Part shown: positions 7,199-13,919 of the stretch, in pieces
Layout of the letters: every line of letters starts with the position of its first letter
Numbering within the stretch: position 1 is the first letter of the stretch
NCBI GenBank assembly: GCA_027577415.1
Contig: JANBQS010000645.1
Location: forward strand, 1-14,120
Length of the DNA stretch: 14,120 nucleotides
DNA from: Coemansia sp. RSA 922
Lineage: Eukaryota > Kickxellomycota > Kickxellomycetes > Kickxellales > Kickxellaceae
Reading direction: 5' to 3'
Made by a program: the position numbers and the translations under genes
The notes under the pieces: model-generated
The model's database searches: none
Seen by the model: the letters and a program-made list of their open reading frames with translations, nothing else
What the model was told of the DNA's origin: nothing

Positions 7199-8599
7199 AT
7201 GGGAAACGTAATGTCGTTCTCGGTGACGGCGGAGGAGGAAACACGCGTCCAGATATTCAAGTCGCAAGGCATGGTCCTGGAACCGCGGCAGGCTGCTGAT
7301 CTGATAGCGGTCATTGTCATTACGGTAATCTACTTTTTCCAGCTACTCGCAGTGCTCTTTATGCTGTGGAACCGCAAGTACCCGCCTATTAAGGCCAAGA
7401 ACCCGTGGATTATGTTGGGTATTTTCATGGCGTCCATCTTTTGGTTTGTTGGCGACCTCCAAGTCGACGGACATGCCCCGCTCAAGGGCACAGCACTCGA
7501 AAAATGCAAGGCTATCGGCGTTTGGCTGCACCTTCTTTTGGGCGTATGTCCTGTAAATGCTCTAATTGGACTGCGCTCCTACAGTCTGTACCAAGTGTTT
7601 TGCCGGAATCGTCCATTTCGTGGCTTCCAACTCTACGCGCCTGTCGCCTTTATCGTCGGACTCTTGCTAACGCTCGGCATAATCACAGAAGCGCTACCCG
7701 CTACTAAAACGACTTTTTACCTTGACGGGTTCGACATGTGCAGCTTCAGCACTGGATTCCAGGTGGCGATTTTTGTATACGTTTGGGTCTCATGGGCAGC
7801 TGTGGCAGTTCTTAACTGGCGCATCCGCAACATCAAGAGCTCGTTTAACGAAAGTCGCGAAGTTACGATTGCCGGTATCATGATATTTACCATCTTGACA
7901 TTTATGACCGTGTTGTCGTACTCTGTGACGGCATACCCGCTTAAAGTCAAGTGGCGTATAGTGACAACATCGCTCAATCACTTTTCGACAATTGCGACCT
8001 GGTGGATACCAATGGCGGTGCCGATGTACAAGTGCCTCACCGACCGCGATGAGTACCAAAAACAGTGGATGCTTAAACTTCGTCAAGACGGATTGCAGCG
8101 CGCCTACCACGTCAATACGGAGTCGACTGATGGAGTTAGTGCGCCGGGCGGAAACCACTCGTTTTTGCATCAGACCCCAGAATACCAGCATCATTCTACT
8201 CACGCGTCTGCGCTCAACAAGGATCTCGGGTATTCTAATGCCAATGGCGAGTTTTACTATAGAGCCAAGGATGAGGTCAACCCTGAAAAGGCTGCACCAC
8301 CAGATAGTCGCGATTATAATGGTGGCGTTCGCCGCAACTCTTCGGTCTCTAGCCTTGCCCAGCATCCGCAGTCTCCCGCAGTTACCAAGCGGCCTTGGGA
8401 TAAGGTCTCTAACGCCGTCAGCAACATTGGTGCGTCATCATTTTCTTCGGGCCCTACTGCTCAAGGTCGCTTGTTGTCCCCTGCAGGTACTCAACCATAC
8501 ATGCCAATTGTCAACTTTGCCGAGCCAGCACCCAACTCTCCACAGCGACCCAATGCTTTTCCAGTTGCGCGGTTTGATGAAAACCACCGGATTCTCTAG
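7199..8599 (+). CDS. R3: seven-transmembrane class C-like receptor, tandem twin of R4
   Basis: 466 residues, stop TAG. The start is the ATG after ATCCAAAA. The frame is open for ten more codons but only from a GTG, and all paralogs begin at MGNxMSF. The core is co-linear with R2: TM segments at about 34-57, 69-88, 105-134, 145-166, 188-207, 222-242 and 256-280, with PPIKAKN 62-68, Cys103, Cys181 (FDMC) and IKSSFNE 212-218. MGNVMSFS fits the N-myristoylation consensus. Tail, about 185 residues: NANGEFYY (347-354), RRNSS (378-382; a PKA-type R-R-x-S site), KRPWDKVSNAVSNIG (397-411), QPYMPIVNFAEP (432-443) and the end ENHRIL. Nearly identical to R4 from the leader through TM5 and around TM7. TM6 plus outer loop 3 and the block DSRDYNxGVRRNSSVSSL instead match R5. 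Probably a G-protein-coupled sensor in the plasma membrane (inference). Confidence 0.85.
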   Translation: MGNVMSFSVTAEEETRVQIFKSQGMVLEPRQAADLIAVIVITVIYFFQLLAVLFMLWNRKYPPIKAKNPWIMLGIFMASIFWFVGDLQVDGHAPLKGTALEKCKAIGVWLHLLLGVCPVNALIGLRSYSLYQVFCRNRPFRGFQLYAPVAFIVGLLLTLGIITEALPATKTTFYLDGFDMCSFSTGFQVAIFVYVWVSWAAVAVLNWRIRNIKSSFNESREVTIAGIMIFTILTFMTVLSYSVTAYPLKVKWRIVTTSLNHFSTIATWWIPMAVPMYKCLTDRDEYQKQWMLKLRQDGLQRAYHVNTESTDGVSAPGGNHSFLHQTPEYQHHSTHASALNKDLGYSNANGEFYYRAKDEVNPEKAAPPDSRDYNGGVRRNSSVSSLAQHPQSPAVTKRPWDKVSNAVSNIGASSFSSGPTAQGRLLSPAGTQPYMPIVNFAEPAPNSPQRPNAFPVARFDENHRIL

Positions 8600-9020
8600 T
8601 TATATTTTGCCAAGTTGACACTACCAAGTATAATTGTTTAAATCCATGGATTATTTAGCGCTGCTCTAATTGGCACAAGAGATTGACTGTTGTGTTCACG
8701 TGTCCTTTTCTCCAGGTAAAAACAAACTATGTGCTTATTTAACATGTTGAGAAGTGGATGCAAAAGCCGGTAATTTGTCAGATAGATGCATTTTACTCCA
8801 TAAATGCATGCATGTACGCACATACACAAACTGCCAAATACAGATTTACCGTTTTTTTTCCGTCAATCATATCTCCTTTGGCTTGGCTAAACCGGATGGA
8901 TTTTCTTGTGTACGACCACCACCTCCATGACATCAAGAGTGTTTATTTTTCGGCAACATGCATGGTCGCTTTATGTTTTCTCCGTGTTCTAGCATCCGTC
9001 AACAGGGCACAATATTTTCC

Positions 9021-9118
9021 TTTCTCTTCTTCCATTAACATTTTACTCTCTATTCGCTCTACACATACTCTTTTAATTACTTTAGTCTGTGACGGACCCG
9101 ACCCGTCTTTATCCAAAA
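9021..9118 (+). promoter_or_regulatory. Conserved leader of R4: pyrimidine box and small hairpin
   Basis: The same pyrimidine box as R3 (9021-9035) at the same distance from the ATG, with the same GACGG/CCGTC pairing (9091-9095 with 9103-9107). The loop differs by one base (ACCCGAC here, ACCCGAT in R3), so the change falls outside the stem. Confidence 0.35.
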
Positions 9119-10546
9119 ATGGGAAACGCAATGTCGTTCTCGGTGACGGCGGAGGAGGAAGCACGCGTCCAGGTATTCAAGTCGAAAGGCATGGTCCTGG
9201 AACCGCGGCAGGCTGGTGATCTGGTACTGGTCATTGTCATTACGTTAGTCTACTTTCTTCAGCTACTCGCGGTGCTCTTTATGCTGCGGAACCGCAAGTA
9301 CCCGCCTATTAAGGCCAAGAACCCGTGGATGATGCTACCCATCTTCGTGGCGTACATATTTTGGTTTGTTGGCGACCTCCAAATCAATGGACATGCCCCG
9401 CTCAAGGGCACGGCGCTCGAAAAATGCAAAGCCTTCGGCGTTTGGTTGCACCTTCTTTTGGGCATATATCCTGTAAGCGCCTTTATTGGACTGCGCTCCT
9501 ACAGTCTGTACCAAGTGTTTTGCCGGAATCTTCCATTTCGTGGCTTCCAACTCTACGCATCGGTCGCCTTTATCGTCGGAAGCCTGTTAACATTCGGTAT
9601 CGTCACCGAGGCACTACCAGTCAGCAAAACGACTCTTTACCTTGACGGCTTCGACATGTGCAGCTTCAGCTCTGGGTTCCAGGCAGCGATATTTGCGTAT
9701 GTTTGGGTCTCGTGGGCAGCTGTGGCAGCTCTCAACTGGCGCATCCGCAACATAAAGAGCTCGTTTAACGAAAGTCGCGAGATTACAATCGCCTGCGTCA
9801 TTGTATTCGGAGTCTTGACGTTTGTGACCACACTGTCATATGTGGAGCCGACCTACCCGCTTAACCTCAAGTGGCGTATACTGACAACATCGCTCAACCA
9901 CTTCTCGACAATAGCAACATGGTGGTTGCCAATGGCGGTGCCGCTGTACAAGTGCCTCACCGACCGTGAAGAGTACCAAAAACAGTGGGTACTTAAACTT
10001 CGTCAAGACGGGCTGCAGCGCGCCTACCACATCAATACGGAGTCGACCGATGGAGTTACAGCACCGGGTGAAAGCTACTCCTATCTTCACCGGCCCCTCT
10101 CCAACCATGTAGCAGCTCTCAACAAGGAACTTGGCAGCGCAAATGCTAACGGCAAGTTCTTCTACTCGCCAACCAATGATACTGGCATGGAAAAGGCAAT
10201 AACTCAGAACCGCACTGCCAAGCATGTCAGCTCCGCGTCCAGTGGAAATGACGATGGCGAAGTCGGCGTTCACCTTAACTCTTCTAACTCTAATCTAGTT
10301 CAGCGCTCGCAGTTGTCATCAGCATCCAAGCGGCCTTGGGATAAGCTTGCCAACGCCGTAAACAACATTGGCGGACCTTCTCTCGGTTCAGCCTCCAACT
10401 CATCTGCCTCAGTGTCACCCTCTACAGCTACGCAGCCATATACGCCCATCATCAACTTTGCCGAGCCAGCAAGCAACACGCCGCAGCGGTCTAATATAAC
10501 TCAGGCCAATGGTAAGTATAGCACCGATGGCCGCCAGCTGATCTAA
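9119..10546 (+). CDS. R4: seven-transmembrane class C-like receptor, tandem twin of R3
   Basis: 475 residues, stop TAA. The ATG is chosen as in R3. The core is co-linear with R2 and R3: TM segments at about 34-57, 69-88, 105-134, 145-166, 188-207, 222-242 and 256-280, PPIKAKN 62-68, Cys103, Cys181, IKSSFNE 212-218. MGNAMSFS fits the N-myristoylation consensus. Residue 57, at the end of TM1, is Arg where R1, R3 and R5 have Trp and R2 has Cys. Differences from R3 gather in TM1, TM2, TM6 and outer loops; inner loops are almost unchanged. TM6 (ACVIVFGVLTF, then YPLNL) resembles R2 rather than its twin. Tail: NANGKFFY (342-349), a Ser/Asn-rich block without the RRNSS site (388-400), KRPWDKLANAVNNIG (404-418), QPYTPIINFAEP (439-450), end GRQLI. 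Same inferred role as the other members. Confidence 0.85.
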   Translation: MGNAMSFSVTAEEEARVQVFKSKGMVLEPRQAGDLVLVIVITLVYFLQLLAVLFMLRNRKYPPIKAKNPWMMLPIFVAYIFWFVGDLQINGHAPLKGTALEKCKAFGVWLHLLLGIYPVSAFIGLRSYSLYQVFCRNLPFRGFQLYASVAFIVGSLLTFGIVTEALPVSKTTLYLDGFDMCSFSSGFQAAIFAYVWVSWAAVAALNWRIRNIKSSFNESREITIACVIVFGVLTFVTTLSYVEPTYPLNLKWRILTTSLNHFSTIATWWLPMAVPLYKCLTDREEYQKQWVLKLRQDGLQRAYHINTESTDGVTAPGESYSYLHRPLSNHVAALNKELGSANANGKFFYSPTNDTGMEKAITQNRTAKHVSSASSGNDDGEVGVHLNSSNSNLVQRSQLSSASKRPWDKLANAVNNIGGPSLGSASNSSASVSPSTATQPYTPIINFAEPASNTPQRSNITQANGKYSTDGRQLI

Positions 10547-11270
10547 TTTCTTTTTAGCGAATTATAATTACATCCACCCGCGCTGAACTTGCCTAGTTTG
10601 TTCTATTTGAATAATGTTGTTGTATCATCTCTCTTGTGTTGATGGGCGACCGTGTGCTTTACTTTGGAATCCACATTTGGCTTGGGATTTACCCAGCAAC
10701 AGGTAGCAAAGGGCACAAGCGTGGCAATCCCTCTGATGCTCATCCCCACCCGTTTGTTTGCGTGTTCATGTTCACGGACTTTGTCAAATAAATTGGGTGA
10801 CCCTTTTTTTTCTCTCCTTGGCCCTTCGCCTCTGTTTTATTTCCTACTCGTGGATTGACTTTATCACGCCAATCTTGGATGGTAGCGCATCACTGCGTGG
10901 TTTTGACACGGGGCAAATCGAGATACAGGCCTATATTTAAAACCTTAAGCTGGTTGAACCACTGAAATTAGTAGATAACAAAGACAAAGCGATCCATATA
11001 TCTGAATAGGCTTTATCCTCTAATTGTGTTGTTTGTTTGCTGTGGCGTGTCTGGCTGAGCACGTGTCTTTTAGTTGGATACCAGCATGACACACTAATGC
11101 TTGTCAGTAAAGGACCTTGCATATTTGCCAGCCCTTCTGGCACTACATACCAGCGGCTCAAAATAATACCGCAATAGAGCTATATACAACTCAGCCACGC
11201 AGCATGCAAGAGTGGGATTCATGCTTTTGCTTTTGTAAGCTATACATTACACTTGCTGCTTCCGCTTGCT
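10547..11270. other. R4-R5 spacer, proximal part, no firm gene
   Basis: About 720 bases, AT-rich. Apart from the small open frame at 10642-10791 I see only short frames in all six readings. There is a T-run followed by CT-rich sequence at 10803-10830 and an AATAAA at 10787-10792. No similarity to the R3/R4 leader was found beyond a TTTAGCG right after R4. Confidence 0.4.
10642..10791 (+). CDS. Candidate small ORF, 49 residues
   Basis: ATG frame of 49 codons ending at TAA 10789-10791; an AATAAA overlaps the stop (10787-10792). It begins MGDRVLYFGIHIWLGIYPA and has a short His/Pro stretch (DAHPHP) and a hydrophobic end. No signal peptide or known motif is clear. It could be a small gene, an exon remnant or chance. 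It has no counterpart in the other spacers. Confidence 0.15.
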   Translation: MGDRVLYFGIHIWLGIYPATGSKGHKRGNPSDAHPHPFVCVFMFTDFVK

Positions 11271-11760
11271 GGATCGAAAAATCGTGTCGTGGTAATATTC
11301 GATAGACCATCCCAAGCTTTCCGATATTCCACCGGTCCTGCGTGACCTAAATGCTCTTCTAGAAACTTTCACATATGCAGCCTTCTTTGTTTTCCTGTGT
11401 GCGAGAAGTGGGGACGTTACACAAAAAGCATTTTATTTTACATATATTGACGTTTTGTAATGCTTGCGAAAAAAATAAGGAAAAACCGAAAGCAAATCCC
11501 GTGTACCAGAGAGATCGACGTCACCAGTGTATTCCGCAAAGTATCCCCACAGGCTGCCACAAGGAATCCCCAGCTGTGATATTCCTGTATGTCAATCCGA
11601 CAGTGGTTGCCATTCTTTTTACCACGCACTATGTGTACCAGTGCATTGCATTTAACGTCGATCATCATGGATTTCTGCAGCACGACATGGGCTGGATAAC
11701 GCTGTTTTCCTCGTCGCTGAAAGTGGCCATGCTGAGCTCTTCGTTTGTAAAATGCGCTTC
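11271..11760. repeat. Spacer relic, copy B (homologous to 6082-6430)
   Basis: Aligns in order with copy A from GGATCGAAAAATC (11271) to the CAGCACGACATGG block (about 11677-11689) and slightly beyond. It is about 140 bases longer, mostly in an A-rich insert around 11420-11510. Both copies lie in a spacer upstream of a receptor gene (R3 and R5), which points to an older duplication that carried spacer plus receptor. Confidence 0.5.
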
Positions 11761-11767
11761 ATGCTGA
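11375..11767 (+). CDS. Doubtful ORF in spacer relic B, 130 residues
   Basis: An open frame from ATG 11375 to TGA 11765-11767. Its second half (IFLYVNPTVVAILFTTHYVY, then FLQHDMGWITLF) can be aligned with a frame of relic A that also shows FL, VN, ILF and HDM.W, but that frame has a stop where this one has Gln. The ATG and first half have no match in copy A. It may be the better-preserved copy of a lost small gene, or non-coding. No domain recognised. Confidence 0.2.
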   Translation: MQPSLFSCVREVGTLHKKHFILHILTFCNACEKNKEKPKANPVYQRDRRHQCIPQSIPTGCHKESPAVIFLYVNPTVVAILFTTHYVYQCIAFNVDHHGFLQHDMGWITLFSSSLKVAMLSSSFVKCASC

Positions 11768-11799
11768 CAAGATATAAACCAAGCGTCCAGTCACCACTT

Positions 11800-11917
11800 T
11801 TGGAAAACAGACTTTGGCCCTTTTCCTTTTTTCCTATTATCGTTATCTGCGTTTTATATTCTTACTTTGCTATTGTCCCTTCTTTCTCGTCTCTCTTATT
11901 CTTGTTTCTATTAGAAA
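11800..11917 (+). promoter_or_regulatory. Pyrimidine-rich leader of R5
   Basis: From about 11815 to 11911 the + strand is strongly T/C-rich (CCCTTTTCCTTTTTTCC, later CCCTTCTTTCTCGTCTCTC), ending in TTAGAAA before the ATG. This has the character of the other receptor leaders, but the sequence is not the R3/R4 leader. Confidence 0.35.
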
Positions 11918-13420
11918 ATGGGTAACTCCATGTCATTCTCGGTGACTCCTGCCGAGGGGGCCCAGGTTGAAGCTTTTAAACAGTTTGGCGCAACCCTGGA
12001 GCCTCGCCAAGGAGCAAATTTGATAATGGTCATAGTCATTTCTGTAGCCTATGTTTTCCGGTTTGCATCGTTACTGTTTATGTTGTGGCACCGCAAGTAC
12101 CCGCCCATCAAGGCAAAGAACCTAATAATCATGTCGCTCGTGTTTGCCACATCGATTTTCTGGTTTGTCGGCGATATCCAAATGAACAATCATGCGCCGC
12201 TCAAGGGCTCATCTATGACGGAGTGCAAGGCGATTGGCGTGTGGATGCATATCGTCTTGGGTGTGTGTGCTGTGAGCGCCCTAATTGAACTGCGCTCATA
12301 CGGTTTGTACCAAGTTTTCTGCCTCAATCGGCCATATCGCGGCCCTCCTCTCTACATATCGGTTGTTGGCACGAGCTTGTTCTTGCTCACCTTTGGCATA
12401 ATCGTATCGGCCCTGCCGGGTCACATAACCGTCATGTATGCGGAGCCTTTCGACATGTGCACAATGACCGATGGATACAAGGCAGCGGTGCTCGCAATAA
12501 TCTGGGTCACGTGGCTGGTGGTGGCGTGGTTCAATTGGCACATTCGCAACATAAAGAGCTCGTTCAATGAGGTGCGTGAAGTCACAATCGCCGGTGTTGT
12601 TGTGTTTAGCATCTTGACCTTCACAACTGTTTTGGCGTACGCTATGCCCAAATACCCGCTCAACGTCAAGGTGCGCGTAGTGTCGACATCGCTTGGCCAT
12701 ATCGCCACCGCTTTGATCTGGTGGATGACCATGAGTGTGCCTTTGTACATGTGCCTCACCGACCGTGAAGGATACTTGAAGCGCTGGATCCAGAAGCTTC
12801 GTCAAGACAGTCTACAGCGCGCTTACCATGTCGACTCGGGAGCGCAACAATCGCAGCACCTCAGCGAGTCTGACCGGCACCAGTTTATTCACATGGCGGG
12901 TCTCAACAAGGACCTCGAGTTTGCTAACGCTAACGGAGAGTTTTTCTACACGCCCAATGAGAACGTTTGCGCTGAAAAGGCCGTTACTCAGATATGCCCA
13001 GCACCAGACAGTCGCGACTATAACAGTGGTGTTCGTCGCAACTCCTCGGTATCTAGTCTAGTCGCGCGTCCACTGTCGCCAACGGCTATTCGCAGTGGTG
13101 GAGTTAACCCGGCGGTTCTTAATACTAAGAAATCCGCCGACGCTAATAATGTTCATCGGATTCAGCCGCCCCAGCCAGCCACAAGACGGACTTGGGATAA
13201 GCTTGCCAGCGCCGTCAGTAGCATTGGCGGGTCAGCTTTTGCTTCCAACTCTAACCAGCCAGGTGACTCGTCGCCCGTATCGGCTCCAATAAGCTCACAG
13301 ATGTACACGCCGATTATCAACTTTGCCGAGACAGCGGCTAGGAGTCCTCTGCCGCCCAATTCCGCCCAAGGCGCGCATCACAACGACAAGTACAACATTA
13401 ACGGCCGTCAGATACTCTAA
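11918..13420 (+). CDS. R5: seven-transmembrane class C-like receptor with long tail
   Basis: 500 residues, ATG with A at -3, stop TAA. TM segments at about 34-57, 69-88, 104-134, 144-166, 188-207, 222-243 and 256-280. PPIKAKN at 62-68, Cys103 and Cys181 (FDMC) flank the TM3-loop 2 region, SALIELRSYGLYQVF ends TM3, and IKSSFNE is at 212-218. MGNSMSFS fits the N-myristoylation consensus. The inner stretch LTDREGYLKRWIQKLRQDSL (280-299) is basic and helix-like. Tail: NANGEFFY (337-344), DSRDYNSGVRRNSSVSSL (364-381, with a PKA-type RRNS), an extra segment of about 30 residues at 388-420 not seen in R3 or R4, RRTWDKLASAVSSIG (423-437), MYTPIINFAE (462-471), end GRQIL. Role inferred as for the other members: a plasma-membrane sensor with a conserved cytoplasmic interface. 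Exact GPCR class is the main uncertainty. Confidence 0.85.
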   Translation: MGNSMSFSVTPAEGAQVEAFKQFGATLEPRQGANLIMVIVISVAYVFRFASLLFMLWHRKYPPIKAKNLIIMSLVFATSIFWFVGDIQMNNHAPLKGSSMTECKAIGVWMHIVLGVCAVSALIELRSYGLYQVFCLNRPYRGPPLYISVVGTSLFLLTFGIIVSALPGHITVMYAEPFDMCTMTDGYKAAVLAIIWVTWLVVAWFNWHIRNIKSSFNEVREVTIAGVVVFSILTFTTVLAYAMPKYPLNVKVRVVSTSLGHIATALIWWMTMSVPLYMCLTDREGYLKRWIQKLRQDSLQRAYHVDSGAQQSQHLSESDRHQFIHMAGLNKDLEFANANGEFFYTPNENVCAEKAVTQICPAPDSRDYNSGVRRNSSVSSLVARPLSPTAIRSGGVNPAVLNTKKSADANNVHRIQPPQPATRRTWDKLASAVSSIGGSAFASNSNQPGDSSPVSAPISSQMYTPIINFAETAARSPLPPNSAQGAHHNDKYNINGRQIL

Positions 13421-13669
13421 TTGATTTGTCTAAACATGTATCACTGCTAGTTATCTTTGTTCACTGGTATGTAGTGATGGAAGCGATACAACAACATATC
13501 AACACTGCTAATGCGTGTTGCTTACCTGTTTGTTTCCTGGCACGTTGTATAGATCCTCTTAATTAAGATCCTTTTGTAGCGGAGATTCCCACAAAGAAAA
13601 GTTAGTAGGTGAAATTGTGTCAATCATTTTTTGAATAGCATTTTCCTGGGAGAGAGAAAGGGCGATAGC

Positions 13670-13801
13670 ATGCCAATTGCATTGGGCGGCTGTGCTTGTC
13701 AATGCTGTGTGCCAAGCTTGATGTCGTACGAGTATCTCAAACAGGACTACTTGGCTAAAGCAAAACAGGTTGAGATTGACAGAACCTGGTTGTCTGATTG
13801 A
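13670..13801 (+). CDS. Candidate small ORF with Cys cluster, 43 residues
   Basis: ATG frame of 43 codons ending at TGA 13799-13801. It starts MPIALGGCACQCCVPSL, with four Cys in six positions (C-x-C-x-C-C), followed by a polar helix-like part (YEYLKQDYLAKAKQVEID) and a short acidic end. Composition after the Cys cluster is typical of real protein. It might be a small gene, the last exon of a spliced gene or chance. No family recognised. Confidence 0.25.
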   Translation: MPIALGGCACQCCVPSLMSYEYLKQDYLAKAKQVEIDRTWLSD

Positions 13802-13919
13802 CAGGCGTCCCTCCTTTTTTTCTCTGTTCCAATGGTAAGCACGCGCTACATCTTAGTTCCCAAGAAAACTTGAATGTAGATCTCGATACTTTAGCAGATT
13901 TCGCACATACATTCTGCTG

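Larger units (their letters stand above)
6752..8653 (+). repeat. Tandem duplication unit, first copy (contains R3)
   Basis: About 1.9 kb, repeated directly at 8654-10556. The leaders match in order: TTTAGC..GCT, ATTGGCACAAGAGAT (6765-6779 against 8669-8683), TGCATGCATG, ACACAAACTGCC, ATCATATCTCC.TTGGCTTGG, then nearly base for base from about 7070 to the ATG. The coding parts are highly similar through TM5 and around TM7. The two ATGs are 1920 bases apart. Outer edges are judged by eye, to about 20 bases at best. Confidence 0.7.
8654..10556 (+). repeat. Tandem duplication unit, second copy (contains R4)
   Basis: Direct repeat of 6752-8653. This copy differs by small indels and substitutions in the distal leader (8700-8960), while the last 130 bases before the ATG are almost unchanged. 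There is no inverted repeat or transposase at the junction near 8654, so unequal crossing-over is more likely than transposition. The 519-base R3-R4 spacer (8600-9118) is almost wholly this leader; no separate gene is seen there. Confidence 0.7.

Noticed and set aside
7790..8365. 191-codon open frame on the minus strand within R3
   Set aside because: Antisense shadow of a well-supported receptor gene. Its translation has no recognisable pattern and it arises from the codon use of the + strand.
8758..9219. 153-codon + frame running from the R3-R4 spacer into R4
   Set aside because: It overlaps the R4 start in another frame and covers leader DNA. The matching frame in the first duplication copy (6766-7053) ends elsewhere, so the frame is not conserved; only a short stretch matches because the DNA is duplicated.
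12296..12805. 169-codon open frame on the minus strand within R5
   Set aside because: Antisense shadow of the conserved R5 core. The same region on the + strand aligns residue by residue with four paralogs.
3017..13420. Microbial-type rhodopsin or RGS-7TM identity for the receptor genes
   Set aside because: No retinal-binding Lys in the middle of TM7, and no RGS domain in the tails; the loop motifs fit class C GPCRs better. RGS-7TM ancestry is not fully excluded.
13552..13571. TCTTAATTAAGA palindrome with flanking GATCC repeats as an insertion footprint
   Set aside because: Short and AT-rich, so likely by chance; no terminal inverted repeats or coding remnant of an element beside it.
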